Part shown: piece after piece, positions 1 to 11,415 of the stretch | Numbering within the stretch: the stretch's first letter is position 1 | How the letters are laid out: the number at the start of each line of letters is the position of its first letter | Assembly (NCBI GenBank): GCA_021401465.1 | Contig: JADDMT010000072.1 | Span: forward strand, 97,416-161,415 | Length of the DNA stretch: 64,000 nt | Reading direction: 5' to 3' | Source: Teratosphaeria epicoccoides | Lineage: Eukaryota > Ascomycota > Dothideomycetes > Mycosphaerellales > Teratosphaeriaceae | Translations under genes and position numbers: made by a program | The notes under the pieces: generated by a model | What the model saw: only the letters and a program-made list of their open reading frames with translations | Database searches by the model: none | Told to the model about the DNA's origin: nothing

Positions 1-1
1 A

Positions 2-1258
2 GAAAACAGAGAAACGCTCGAAGTGTGTCGGTACTTCGTCGAAAGAACCGCAAATACCCTTGAAGACCTCATCATTCACGCGCATTTTGACCCTCACGAT
101 CTACGCGACCACAGTTCCTCGACTGATGGCCTTGACAGCCGCGAACTCAACGATTCTGCCACTGGCCCTGGTCTCCTCACGCGAACCATCTTCGGCCATC
201 TTCAGCCATTCGAGAAGGCGACACCTTTTCGCAACTTGAAAACACTCAGATTACATAGGATCAATCTCCGTCATTGCGCTGACACCTGGTGCAAAGCCAT
301 CGACTTTCGGAAGGTGGAGGCCCTTCGGCTATATTTTTGTCCCGGGGTCGATTCGCTGTTTGGTCAAATGAGCAAGGCGGCAAATTTGCCGAGACGACTC
401 AAGATACTAGAATTCCAACATAAAGACAACACGGAGAACGAGGCGCTGGTTGCCCTGGACGGTTTCCTTTGTCTGGTCTCAGGCATTCGCGAGCTGGTGA
501 TGGACATGGCGCAAGTCAAGCACCTACCGGCCGCCGCGGGAATCGTGCGACACGGCAAGACGCTGCAAAGTCTGAATGTGCATGCAAGCGAGTCCTGCGG
601 GCATGTGCCAAATTCCGACGGAGAATACGACGAGCTGGTGTACGATGTGGATGAGTTTGACAAGATTACTCGAGCGTGCGGGAAACTCGAGCAGCTGAGC
701 TGTGCGTGGCCGTCCACAAGCTTGATCAGAAGTCCGGAACTGGAGTGGCAAACATTCGAGAACGCGGCATTTGGCAATCTGCGGATGCTCGTCACATTGC
801 AAATCACAACGTTTCCGAGCAACAAGCCATCGACTCAGCTGTTGCCGAGGATGGTGTACGAGCAGCTTTTGCAGGGCTTAGCGGAACGATTATTTGAGGG
901 CGCAAGGAACGGCACCGCCAAGAGCGGCTCATCCGACGACGCGAATTCGAGTGCCGAACTGCCTGGCAGGGTGCCTGGCAAACTAAATCTCATCGCTTTT
1001 GGCATCTCAGACAAGATATATGAGCGCGAGGACAGCAGAAACCAACTGCTTTTCCTTCGGTCAACAGCGAAGACAGCTCTCGGTGCGGATAAAGTCTACG
1101 CGGCACCCGTTGGGTGGTGCTTGAGACAGTTTCTGGAGCCCAGGAGCGCGGTTCTGGACTTTGTGCATATGCCTGGTAGGGAGTCGAGGGTGCCGTGTAG
1201 GGAGAGAGAGGTTGGAAGTGCATGGGGTGATGATGATGAGCTTGAATTTATTACATAA
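2..1258 (+). CDS. LRR / F-box-like protein, 5' end outside the window
   Basis: The reading frame is open from base 2 and ends in TAA at 1256-1258, giving 418 residues with no N-terminus, so the gene starts upstream of the window. The protein carries leucine-rich strands such as LKTLRLHRINL and VEALRLYFCPGV and has the layout of the LRR part of fungal F-box-like proteins: a string of degenerate repeats, then a charged C-terminus ending DDDELEFIT. An F-box would be expected in the missing part. If it is an F-box protein it would select substrates for an SCF ubiquitin ligase, but the target cannot be inferred. The frame has no visible intron. Coding status is secure from length and amino-acid character. 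The family call rests only on the LRR pattern. Confidence 0.7.
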   Translation, partial: ENRETLEVCRYFVERTANTLEDLIIHAHFDPHDLRDHSSSTDGLDSRELNDSATGPGLLTRTIFGHLQPFEKATPFRNLKTLRLHRINLRHCADTWCKAIDFRKVEALRLYFCPGVDSLFGQMSKAANLPRRLKILEFQHKDNTENEALVALDGFLCLVSGIRELVMDMAQVKHLPAAAGIVRHGKTLQSLNVHASESCGHVPNSDGEYDELVYDVDEFDKITRACGKLEQLSCAWPSTSLIRSPELEWQTFENAAFGNLRMLVTLQITTFPSNKPSTQLLPRMVYEQLLQGLAERLFEGARNGTAKSGSSDDANSSAELPGRVPGKLNLIAFGISDKIYEREDSRNQLLFLRSTAKTALGADKVYAAPVGWCLRQFLEPRSAVLDFVHMPGRESRVPCREREVGSAWGDDDELEFIT

Positions 1259-1906
1259 GGAATGCAGGGATTGTGCTCTATACTGGCGCTGGGACTCGGG
1301 CAGAATGAATGAGACATGAGATGATGACGATACCCAAAAACTGGCACTTATCTATCGTTTGGAATGCATAGCGGGCAAAGGCGCCAGTACGCGCCTTAGA
1401 CAGCGTGCGCATGTATACATGTCTTTCACATGCTTTTGGCTGAGTGCCTCAGGCTTCAATATTTGATGCCCCACTCGTAGCTGATTGGGCGTTTGCGGAT
1501 ACCTGGCAACTCAATGTGATGTTATCAACCTGGAAAAATTGTATCTTCTCATTCATGCTGTTGGAGTCTGCACATCCATCCACAAACGGTGTACGGACGA
1601 CAGCTCAGATTTCAAGAGAGCTGCAGTCGAGTCTGTTGCAGCTGTTCTCGGTGAAACTGGGGTTTCGAGCTTCCAGCAGCGCACGCACCATTGGATGAGC
1701 ATACTTGTCTCGGATGAGCATATCTAATAGCCATACTGTTCTTTACACCACGCACTGTCTCACCTTTTCCAATCGCCACGGACAAGTCTGCCAGCTCACC
1801 GGAAACGAGCCAGCGCTCCTGCCTCGCCAGACCCGACACACGCGGCGGACGGGACGGGGTACTGAGCAGTCTGAAGGAACGGGGCCATTTTCCTACCCTC
1901 TCCGAC
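1259..1906. other. Intergenic region, SEC24 upstream side
   Basis: No convincing gene. A CCAAT box lies at 1769-1773, about 135 bases before the SEC24 start. The rest holds only short unsupported frames. Confidence 0.5.
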
Positions 1907-4805
1907 ATGGCCGCACCCTACCAAGACGGCGCTCAGGTCGATGGCGCGTTCGAACAAAATGGAGAGCAGCCGCAACAACAAGCGCCAGCGCCGGCGGGCG
2001 CAGCGAAGAAGAAGCGCGCCTACGCTGGACAGGCATATGAGTTCGGTGCTGGCGCGAACGTGGGTCTAATGGGACAACAAGCACCACCAGGCGGTGCCTA
2101 CCCTGCCTCGCCCGCGCCAGCGCAAGCGGCATATGGGTATCCGGGCCCAGGTCAGCCGCAGCAACAGCAGCAGCCTTCGTATGGCATCCCACAACAACCA
2201 CAATATGGCGACCCCAATGTGCCGGCATACGGTCAGCCGGCTTATGGAGCACCGCGACCTGGTGGTTACGAGCCACCTCAGCCTAGCTATCCTGCTCAGG
2301 GTGCGGCGGGCATGCTACAGCAGCAAGGTGTGCAGGGTGTGATCCAGGGTTTCCAGCAGATGGGTGTAGCCGGCACACCGCAGCCACAGCAGCCTCCACA
2401 GCAGCCTGCGCCGACACAGATGCGATTGAATCCACTCATGCCAGTGGACATCAGCATGCAGGGTCAGCCGTTCCATGTGAGCGACCTCGACCAGACTCCA
2501 CCGCCCATTATCCTCCCACCGAATTCTTCGGTGACGCCCTCACCGCACGCGAACTGCCCTCCAAAGTATGTGCGCTCGACATTGAATGCCATGCCGACTA
2601 CCGCCTCGCTCCTGAAGAAGTCGAAGCTCCCGTTTGCGCTCATCATCCAGCCATACGCTGCGCTACACGATGCTGAGGACACGGTACCAGTGCAATACGA
2701 TCAAGTTATTGCACGTTGCAGAAGATGTCGGACATATATAAACCCATTTGCGAGCTTTTTGGATCATTCACACCGGTGGCGATGCAACATGTGTAATTTG
2801 ACCAACGATGTGCCGCAGAGCTTCGACTGGGATAGTGTGAAGCAGCAGTCAGTAGACAGATGGCAGAGACCGGAACTGAACTATGCTGTGAGCGAATTCG
2901 TGGCACCGCAGGAATACATGGTCCGGGCACCGCAGCCTTTGATATACTTGTTCTTGTTCGACGTTAGCTTCGCAGGCGTGACAAGTGGACTGCTCGCGAC
3001 GGCCGCACGATGCATTCTGGAAAGTCTGGACCGGATACCAAACACAGATCGAAGGACACGGCTCGGATTTATGGCAGTGGATGGGTCGTTACACTACTTC
3101 AGCATACCTCGCGATGGCGGTGCTAACGGAGACGCGAAGATGCTGGTGGTCAGCGACTTAGACGAACCTTTCCTGCCTACCCCCGAAGATCTATTGGTGA
3201 ATTTGACTGAGTGCCGACAGAACATCGAAGCGTTCCTTGGCAAGTTGCAAAACATGTTCGCGAGCACGCAGAATGGGAGCTCGGTAATGGGCAGTGCGTT
3301 GCGCGCTGGTCACAAGCTGATCAGCCACGTTGGCGGCAAGATTGTGGTACTCTCGGCTACATTGCCAAATGCTGGTTTTGGAAAGCTGGACATGCGTGAG
3401 GACAAGAAGCTGCTCGGCACGTCGAAAGAGAACAGTCTGCTGCAGACGCAGAATGCCTTCTACAAGTCCTTTGCCGTGGAATGCAGCAAGACGCAGGTAT
3501 CTATCGACATGTTCTTGTTCAGCTCGCAGTATCAGGATGTCGCCTCTTTGTCAAATCTGCCACGCTATACTGGTGGTCAGACCTACTTCTATCCGGCTTG
3601 GAACGCGGCCAGGACAGAGGATGCAATCAAGTTCGCGACAGAGTTCTCGGACTACCTCAGCTCAGAAATTGGCTTGGAGGCTGTTTTGCGTGTGCGTACT
3701 ACTACTGGTCTACGACCCTCAGCCTTCTACGGCAACTTTTTCAACCGATCAAGCGATCTCTGCGCCTTCCCGGCCATGCCGCGCGACCAGGCTTACGTTG
3801 TTGAGATCGCGATCGACGAGAGTATCACCAAGGCGTTTGCTTGCTTGCAAGTCGGTGTTCTTCACACCACTTGTAATGGCGAACGTCGTATCCGTGTGCT
3901 TACGTTGAGCATCCCGACTACACAGAATCTGGCAGAGGTGTACGCTAGTGCAGACCAGCAGGCGATTACTGCATACTTCTCGCACAAGGCTGTTGAGAGG
4001 GCACTGTCATCCGGGCTGGATGCTGCGAGAGACGCTGTGCAGGCCAAGATTGTGGAGTTGCTGCAAACTTATAAGAAGGAGCTTGGCGGTGGTAACATGG
4101 GCGGTGGTGGTTTACAGTTCCCAGCCAATTTGCGCGCAATGCCTATGCTGTTTCTGGGTCTGATGAAGAATGTGAGTAGTCCCTAGATCATTCATGTGAT
4201 GGTATATGCTGACAATTCTATAGCTTGGCCTTCGAAAATCATCGCAGATACCTACAGATTTGCGGTCTGCCGCACTTTGTCTCTTGTCAACACTCCCGCT
4301 GCCACTTTTGATGCAATACATTTACCCACGACTATACAGTCTGCACGACATGCCCGACGATGCTGGCCTTCCACACCCAGAGACTGGCGCCACCGTCATG
4401 CCGCCTGCGCTCAACCTCACATCTGCCAACCTCGTGCCGTACGGTCTATATCTAATCGACGACGGCCAAACACAATTCCTTTGGCTCGGCCGCGACGCTG
4501 TCCCTGCTCTCATTTCCGATGTCTTTGGCACAGAAGACAAAAATCAGCTCAAGCAAGGCAAGACGTCCGTCCCGGTCCTGGATTCCGATATGAATGAGCG
4601 TGTGCGCGCCGTTGTGGAGAAGTCGAGAGATCACAAAGGCAAGGGTGTTGGCAGTATCGTTGTGCCACCTTTGTACTTGATCAGGGAGGATGGCGAGCCG
4701 AGTCTTAGGCTGTGGGCGCAGACGCTCCTGATCGAGGATCGCGCGGACCAAGGTGTGAGTGGTGCGCAGTTTGTTGGGATGTTGAGGGAGAAGGTCTTGT
4801 CTTAG
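1907..4805 (+). CDS. SEC24: COPII coat cargo adaptor Sec24
   Basis: Sec24 is the cargo-binding subunit of the COPII inner coat. It pairs with Sec23 on Sar1-GTP membranes at ER exit sites. Two exons, 1907-4171 and 4224-4805, flank a 52-bp GT-AG intron (4172-4223) with a TGCTGAC branch site, giving 948 residues, close to the yeast protein (about 926). The N-terminus is a Gln/Pro/Tyr-rich disordered arm beginning with the conserved KKKRAYAGQAYEFG stretch. A zinc finger follows at about residues 270-295 (CRRC then CNMC, 18 residues apart), then the Sec23/24 trunk, beta-sandwich and helical regions. The gelsolin-like domain is in exon 2 (VPYGLYLIDDGQTQFLWLG). The first ATG of the frame fits the family start. 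All parts are present and the call is secure. Confidence 0.96.
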
Positions 4806-5503
4806 GAGGGCTGCAGGACATGGTGGGAGGTTCTCGGTGGGGATGATGGAGACGAAATCGAGAGAGGGGAAGAGAGGAGGCGAGAATGGTGATTGGGGGT
4901 GCATAGCGGGGTGCATGTATGACAACGGTGGAGGTGGCAGTGGTCTCTTAGCCAGGTAGAGATGACGCGAAATGTTTAAGACACGTTCTGTTGGTTTAGA
5001 GCCTTGTATTAGAGGCTTCCATTTGGCTTGAACAAAGCCCCAGAGTCACCACACTACGATGCATCACGGCGCTTGTGGACAGCCTGACATTTCGGCTAGT
5101 CGCTGTCGTCCTTTCTGGCCGTTGCGACCACGCGGGAGCCGATGCTAACAGCTGGAAGCATAATGGTCCGTACGATGGATCCCTGGACTTGGCGAAGGAA
5201 GCGATATGAAGTTGGTGTCACTTCGTCAACGACTATTTGTCTTCCTTGTACAAACTCACCGGCGAGCAGTATCTTGGCAAGGGAGCAGCTGATAGAGAAG
5301 ACATTGACGTCCTACACTGTCTCGCCCTCCGGCCTGCTTCCAGAGTGTGCACATCATTAGCGATGTCGGCTTCACAAGTCTTTCCCACTTGACCATTTGA
5401 CAGCCCCTTTCAGACTAGGTAGCATATCCCTCGGCTCGCTGATCTCAAGCTCGGCCACGTGAAGCTCAGGGGACAGGCGGCTTCGACCTGGAGGTGTATG
5501 GTG
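4806..5503. other. Intergenic region after SEC24
   Basis: Probably holds the SEC24 3' UTR. No gene is supported on either strand. Confidence 0.4.
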
Positions 5504-5797
5504 TCACTCGTCGTCATAGCCCACATTGTCGGCGTAACATGATGCGGTCGAGGCTTCGGAAGAGCCATAGTCTTGATGCGGTTGCTCTTCGCCGTCTCCG
5601 TACACAGCACGCGGGCCGGTAGGGTATACATCATCCCGACCGCTGGAATCCTCGCCTGTGCTCTGTTCGTCACTGCTGCCTTGACCCAGGCCGTCCTCGG
5701 AGTTGTCCAGAATGCGGCCCAGGAGTTTTGAGGCGCTGGTACAATCCCAGGTCCAATCGTACTCGTTGCACAGTTGCAGCAACACGCTTAAATAGAT
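5504..5797 (-). CDS. Candidate terminal exon of an unrecognised minus-strand gene
   Basis: On the minus strand a splice acceptor (TTACAG) at 5798-5803 is followed by 97 codons ending in TGA. The encoded stretch begins IYLSVLLQLCNEYDWTWD and ends in an acidic Ser/Asp/Glu/Gly-rich tail (last residues NVGYDDE). Codon third positions look like real coding sequence. The upstream part is unclear. A donor (GTAGGA) lies 55 bp away, and frames open between about 5800 and 6000 read plausibly (for example NLSRYPGLIYRMDSD), but I could not join them with one consistent phase. It may be the 3' end of a small gene or a decayed remnant. No family was recognised. Confidence 0.35.
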   Translation of the reverse strand: MYLSVLLQLCNEYDWTWDCTSASKLLGRILDNSEDGLGQGSSDEQSTGEDSSGRDDVYPTGPRAVYGDGEEQPHQDYGSSEASTASCYADNVGYDDE

Positions 5798-6705
5798 CTG
5801 TAAGGGCTGACTGAGGCGGGACGCGGCTCACATTCTGATGCTGTCATCCTACCCGCTGAGTCTTCTGCTCTCTGATGATCACTGTCCATCCGATAGATCA
5901 GGCCAGGGTACCTCGAAAGATTCTCAAGATGAGCACGATGACCCTTGTGCCTTGACCATGAATCGAAGCCGGAGGGCTGCATGAAGGTCGCAGTCAAGCA
6001 CGTTCGATGCCAGTCCTTGCTGTGCTGCTAATTTTCTTCGGTCTTGCTCTCCAGGCTGTGGCAGTTGACGAGGCCAACTGGGAAAAATGTGGGCGTTGGT
6101 AGTCGCTATGACTTTCGAATTGTGGTCCTTCTTGCTCCGTGTATCTATTCGACAGTGTGCTTGGGACGCTGCAAGTGAAAAAAAAAATTCTTTGGAAGAA
6201 CTTTACCAAGAGCCTGCTCTTGGCTTTTCGTGATTGTCAAGGTTGAGAATGAAACACATCCTCTCCAGCTACCATGAAGTAGCAGCATTATATGTCGGCC
6301 TCGATTAGTTAAACCAGACACAGGACTCTGCTATGAGACATGACTGGCAGATATGGCCTCGTTTCCAAGAGACAACCCCAGTCATTGTTCAAGGCCTGAA
6401 GCCCATCAGCAGCATACATGTATGTTTTTCTCGAAAGACACCCGTTGCATGACAACTTCGGGCTTCAGGCATATGGCGCCAGAACTTCGATGCGACAGCA
6501 TGAGAATCTCGGCCTTTGTTAGCCGGAAGCGGGTGAGCGAGCGAAGTGCAAGCTCCCGCCTGCTCGATCCACTCTTGAATCCTTCTTACCACTCGGAACC
6601 GAACCCCTTTCTTCCAGAGGCGCCGGAAGTCCTGTAGCAGTGTAGCTTCAAGCACCTTGAAGACGCGTGTCCGCGGTCCCCGGACCAATCCACCGCACAG
6701 CAGAC
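5798..6705. other. Region upstream of ERG28, possible further exons of the minus-strand gene
   Basis: Contains short open minus-strand frames that may belong to the candidate gene ending at 5504. Otherwise there is no supported feature before the ERG28 start. Confidence 0.3.
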
Positions 6706-7304
6706 ATGTTTGAGTCATGGGAAGTTCTTCCGTATGCTCTGTACCTGGTATGGAGACGGGAGCCAGAGCGATTGCTTCTGGTGAACATCCGGCTGACGAT
6801 TTCAGGCTGCTATCGTCTCGGGCCTTCGAGCCTTTCAAGCATACGTGCCATCTCTCCAGAATCGCCTTATGCGCGTCTTATACAGCAAAGCTTCGTTCAG
6901 CGAGACGTCAGCTCTAGCCGCACGTGAGTTTGGATCCTGGCATCTCCTCAACATGGTTGTGCAGATCAACGCTGGCATCGACCCATATCACATTGGCGCA
7001 TATAATGTCGTGCTCTGGGCTTTTGCGATCCAGCTACTCCATTTCCTGTTCGAGAGAGTCGCGTGCGGAACTGTCGGCGGCAGAGATAGAGGCCTGCTTG
7101 CAGCGGAGATCATGGCGTTTGTAGGCTTTGTGTGGATGATGGTTCAGCGCGATAGCTATGCTGATGCCGGTGAGTACTAGACAGATCTGTGGGCCGGGAT
7201 CGCATAGCTGACTGTGCTGCCTCTCTGTAGGCGGTAATGTGTACAATCCGAATGCCCTGTGGCATCCTTTCGAAGGTAAGGGCTATGTTCCAGGGCCTCG
7301 TTGA
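6706..7304 (+). CDS. ERG28: Ergosterol biosynthesis scaffold protein Erg28
   Basis: Erg28 is an ER membrane protein that tethers the C-4 demethylation enzymes (Erg25, Erg26, Erg27) to Erg6 in sterol synthesis. Three exons, 6706-6747, 6806-7169 and 7231-7304, give 159 residues. The introns are 58 and 61 bp, and both have GCTGAC branch sites. The first exon codes only 14 residues (MFESWEVLPYALYL). The family signature is clear in exon 2: ALAAREFGSWHLLN corresponds to the yeast LSARTFGTWTFIS block, and GFVWMMVQRDSY to its VWMYKQREYY block. About four hydrophobic segments fit the known four-helix topology. Length is close to yeast Erg28 (148). The start ATG is the only one that joins in phase. 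Confidence 0.9.
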
Positions 7305-8010
7305 GATTTGTACATATGGCTTTGAGACATTTAATCGCTGAACTATGGAGCACAGCACCCAACGTGGACTGAGAGGCAACCACAGAATCACCCGGAACGA
7401 TCTCAACATTGCCGCCATCCGCTGGGTGGAGATCAACTGGGCCACTTGCTGACCTCTCGAATCTTTGACCGCTCTCCTCATCTAGCAACGACTTTGTTGT
7501 GACTCTTTTGGTCTGACCTCTGTACAACAGCAAACAATGTAGCACGCTGGCAATCACTAGATGCATACGCCAAACGATTGCAACCAACACAGCAAGGGTG
7601 GCCAGACACATCGTCCCTTCTTGCGGCCATGCTAGAGTTCCCTGTGCACGAAGAAGATCTGGACCGGTCAATCACGAGCTGAGAGAAGTGAACATATGTG
7701 TCCAGAGTAGAGTGAGAGCTACGCACGGTGAGATAAAGGATCTGGCGAGGCCGGGTGCTGGAGCAGCCGATACCACCACAGGGAATACATTTCATTGCTT
7801 TCATGCACTTTCGAGCATGTTCCAGGCAGCGTTTTGATATTACTGAGCCGCCAACCCTGCCAGAAGCTCTCAACAATGCCTAACATGCAATGATGCGGCC
7901 AATTTCTGCGCCAAATCAATAACACCAGACGCCATCGCCATATCCGCCAGGACAAACCCTTTCACGAAACCCAAACTTATCGTCGTCCTCCGTACTTTGG
8001 ACGTGACAAG
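7305..8010. other. Intergenic region
   Basis: Frames on both strands are short and lack recognisable domains. I see no gene here. It separates convergent ERG28 and the minus-strand gene at 8011. Confidence 0.5.
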
Positions 8011-8316
8011 TCACATATACCCTCCATACATGTACGAGCTGCCGCCCACGCCTTGGAAGTGACGACCGTTGTATGGCACGCCGTAGTAGCCGTAGTACGT
8101 CGGCGTGAGGCCCAGATCGAACTCGCCACCGCCAAGTCGGCGGCCATTCCGGTCCTCGAAGCTATAATGGGATGCCCAGCGAGTCATGCCGCCATAGTCC
8201 ATACCCATCGTCGCTTGAGCAAGTGTACCGCTGTTCCAGGGCGTGGGTGAGCATTGGATCCAATACCCGGCGAGGCTTGGTTGAACGTTGTTGTAGTAGA
8301 TTGGGTAGTAGGACAT
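8011..8316 (-). CDS. Small Tyr/Gly-rich protein, function unknown
   Basis: A single exon of 101 codons starts with ATG in a good context (CACC before the ATG). The protein begins MSYYPIYYNNVQPSLAGYW and ends in a Tyr/Gly-rich tail (GGSSYMYGGYM). There is no signal peptide or long hydrophobic segment. The composition (many Tyr, Gly, Asn, Pro) suggests an intrinsically disordered or low-complexity protein. No family was recognised, so no role is proposed. Composition and start context make it more likely a real gene than a chance frame, but expression evidence is lacking. Confidence 0.55.
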   Translation of the reverse strand: MSYYPIYYNNVQPSLAGYWIQCSPTPWNSGTLAQATMGMDYGGMTRWASHYSFEDRNGRRLGGGEFDLGLTPTYYGYYGVPYNGRHFQGVGGSSYMYGGYM

Positions 8317-9449
8317 GGTGTGTGGTCGGCTATTCGACAGATTTGGTTAAGCTTGATTGTTCGTCGGAGAAGATCTTGGTGCAAATGGTGCTGAAGTTGG
8401 GTCGGCGGGGTCTATGTTGGAAGGATTGATGATGGCCGGTGGGGGATCTGCCACAGCCTCGTATTCGAAAAAGAGAGGCGCTAAGCACTGCTTTCTGCCT
8501 CTATGGACAGACTTAGTTTGCGTGACTGGTTGCCGTGACGGAAGGGTTCGAAAGCCATGAGGGCACAATGATAACAACAAGCTTCAGGGTTGACGGCTTG
8601 CTCCCAAGTACACAGTGCAGATCTGCTGTATGACTTGCGGAACCGCACACTGACCGTGATGGGTGATGCAATGTCCTGAGGCAGAGCAGTTTGACATGAC
8701 ATTAGTCCATTTATGGCGTCCGCAACGATCGGCCCGTGATTCAATGCCACAGCCGAGCAAGTTGTCACAGGCGTAGACCGATCCTGAATTTGGAAGAGCT
8801 ATACTGGTTGAGACATGGTTATCAGGCAGAAGCAAATGCCACGAAGACTAACGCGCAGTCTGATGAATGTAGAGCGATGATTTTTTTGAAGAGATGAGCC
8901 TGCTCGTACTCACTAACAGTCTTCTTGGTCAGGTATGTATGGTTCTTTGGACTTGCTGCACTCGGCAAACTGGAACTGGTGACTGCATCTACTGACTCAT
9001 ATTTCAGCCGACAAGCAGTGCTGATCCTCTTCGTTGACGGAGCGCGTTTTGAAGATTGCTGAAGGCATGTCGTAACGTTGGCACCTCGGACCGATTCAAG
9101 AGGCTGCACTAGATGGTACAGGTCCAGCCCTCAACCAGCTGGATATTCAAGTGCCGTCAATATTCGACATGACAAGAGACCGGGATTCAGAGACTTGCAC
9201 GTGCAAGATCTGCCAGTTGAATGCTTGCTCAGCGTTTGTCATAGACATGTGCGCCTTCCCTCGAGGTCGAGTGCAAAGCCGCCTGTCAGTCGACATCGGA
9301 TCGTCGGCTCATCCGCACGTGAATCTGTTCTTGGATTACGGCACCGGCCGCACCATTTTCAAACAACTCAATTGACCGATACTTCCCTTGCCGTCCACTC
9401 AATCGTCTTGTTACTCTTAGACTATACAACTGCTTCCAACGCATTCACA
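8317..9449. other. Intergenic region before the secreted-protein array
   Basis: No supported gene. An ATG-less frame runs from 9078 into the first secreted-protein gene, but the signal-peptide ATG at 9450 is the better start. Confidence 0.45.
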
Positions 9450-10019
9450 ATGGCCGGCCGCCTCATCACCCTCGTTGTTGGCCTTGCCATCCTCGCCAGC
9501 CCACTCGCCTACACCGAACCCATCGAGATCGTCGACGAGCTGAACGGCTTGGTCGTCCCCCGCAACATCGAGACTCGTCAATCGATCAACAGCTGCGGCG
9601 ACCTCGTCTCCAAGCGCGATGAGGACTCGATTCCGACTGAAGACTCCGCCGGCACCCATGAGCTGTTGGCGCCCTCTCAGCCGAACGTCTCCGGCAGTCC
9701 GATTACGGTGTTCCGCTATCAAGGTGTTTGCTCGGTGAGTAGAGTGGCAGCCAGGTCTTAGGTTTCATTTGAGATAGTTGCTGATATTCAACATGCAAGA
9801 CCGACAACACAAGCGCGTTCTACCAGCAGTGCGTTGCTCGCGATCTCTGCGGCGCAGTCATCCATACCAATTGCCTTCCGTTCGCTCAGGTCAGTACCGA
9901 TTTGATGCCCACGGAAATTTGGGAGCAAAAGCAGCTGACAAAAACATCTTGTCCAGTGTACGGCCCACCGTAACCCTTGCACTTGGTTTCTGGAGAACAA
10001 CATTGCCTTTTGCACCTGA
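9450..10019 (+). CDS. Small secreted cysteine-rich protein, array copy 1
   Basis: Three exons, 9450-9734, 9800-9889 and 9957-10019, give 145 residues. Introns are 65 and 67 bp, the second with a GCTGAC branch site. An N-terminal signal peptide (MAGRLITLVVGLAILASPLA) is followed by a longer propeptide-like stretch than in the two sister genes, then C-x4-SKR. The C-terminal half has seven further cysteines in the shared pattern C-x11-C-x5-C-x7-C-x5-C-x6-C-x10-C, ending in CT before the stop. SKR could be a Kex2-type cleavage site. Eight cysteines and secretion suggest a disulfide-stabilised apoplastic protein, possibly an effector. This is inferred from form only. I recognise no described family. 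Confidence 0.8.
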
Positions 10020-10466
10020 ATTGGTGGCATAGATGCATGCATTGTGCTGGTAAAGGCAGCAGAATTGCTGATCGACCCATGGCAAGATGCTTCGCGAAAG
10101 CAGCACAGATACCAGACATGCAGCAGTTGAGCAATGCCAAGTCGACACTGCACTTGCCATCATTGAGGCTTTTGCGGTGTAACATGGATCGAACAGCCCA
10201 TAGCGTGGAACTACGGTGCATGTTGATCGTGCCTTCTTTCTAAAGTTTCTGGCAGGGTGACTTGTTCCTTCCATCTCAACCATACGCCACTTCCACTGGC
10301 GGCAAGAGCACCTGACAGCCTCACGCAGCGTTGCATCGTGACCCATTTCCGACTGTTTCTTGCTCACCTTACACCTTACCGACCATCTCGGAACACAGTG
10401 CTTTCAACACCGAACATTCAAGATCACAGTCTTCGCCACCATTACCAACAAAGAGCAGCAGCCTAG
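10020..10466. other. Spacer between secreted-protein copies 1 and 2
   Basis: About 450 bp with no supported gene. It should contain the terminator of copy 1 and the promoter of copy 2. Confidence 0.5.
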
Positions 10467-10924
10467 ATGGCCACCCTCATCAAAATGCTCCTCGCCCTCC
10501 TCGCTGCCCAAGCCGCCACCGCAGCACCAAATTCGCTCACCCGCCGTGACGACTGCAGCTGGTCTAAGCGTGACCTCAGCATGATGAACGGAACCCATGA
10601 GGGGCTCGTCCCGGACAATTTCGGACGTACTCGAGGCGTCCGTCCTACCCCCGCTCCTTCTGCTCATGACAATGGGTCTGATAAGGAGACTCCAGATCTG
10701 CACCAACGACATCGAGAGCACGTTCTACCAGGAGTGCGTGTATATCCTGTGCGGAACAAGGTTTACAGCTCCTTGCTCCCCGAATGGGTCGGTGAGTAGT
10801 CTCCAGCACATACTGGCAGGAAGGTTGCATGGTGTGTGCTGATGGCATCTGCTTGTGACAGTGCACCGGAGGCGCCAACACGTGCCTGGTTAACAACTTT
10901 GATTTCAAGGCCATTTGCACTTGA
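10467..10924 (+). CDS. Small secreted cysteine-rich protein, array copy 2
   Basis: Proposed exons 10467-10637, 10696-10791 and 10862-10924 give 109 residues. The signal peptide is MATLIKMLLALLAAQAATA, followed by RRDDCSWSKR, the same Cys-then-SKR block as in its neighbours. The cysteine pattern after the first Cys is C-x11-C-x4-C-x7-C-x5-C-x6-C-x10-C, ending CT and stop. Intron 2 sits at the same phase-0 site as in copies 1 and 3 (after SPNGS, before CTGGANTC). Intron 1 is inferred from the copy-3 position. Its donor GTCCGT is weak, and if it is retained the frame runs to a stop at 10797-10799, losing the last cysteines. Function unknown; candidate effector or antimicrobial-type secreted protein. 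Confidence 0.72.
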
Positions 10925-11415
10925 GTGTCTAGGGGCTGAGAAAAGTGGGTGGTTTCTCATACTAAGACATGCATCCGGCGGGAGCAATGGAGCCGTTTTC
11001 GCTCAGGCATGCCGTAGGGATCGTAGCATAGTCGGCCTCGTTTTGCTCTCGCTCATACAATAGCAATTGATCCGTAATTGAGCTTTCAGCCGACTTGCGT
11101 TTTGATGTCGGGCCTAGTCATCGTCGGCACTGCGGCTGTGCCAGAGAAATTGGCCTTACATGTGGTTTGAGCCGCTGCTCGAGTATTCCACCGCCACTTG
11201 GCGCCCCTTCCTCACTCAGCAAAATGATGAAGGCCTTCGTCATCACATGCGTTCAAGCTCAAGGCGGTCAAAAACGGCGCGACTCTTCCTCAATCTTTGC
11301 TTCTTTCTCCAGCAATATTCACTCCAGTGCCGAGACCCTCGCTCAGCATCACCCACAACTTGAAAGCCTCCATCCAAATTCAAATAATCCAACCAACCAC
11401 CGACTCTCATCAAAA
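10925..11415. other. Spacer between secreted-protein copies 2 and 3
   Basis: About 490 bp. A frame open from 11095 runs into copy 3, but the ATG at 11416 begins the signal peptide and is preferred. No other feature. Confidence 0.45.

Noticed and set aside
8540..8560. tRNA B-box-like GGTTCGA sequence
   Set aside because: No matching A box and no cloverleaf can be drawn around it.
10696..10861. The three secreted proteins as hydrophobins (eight cysteines)
   Set aside because: They lack the CC pairs of the hydrophobin pattern; cysteine spacing is different.
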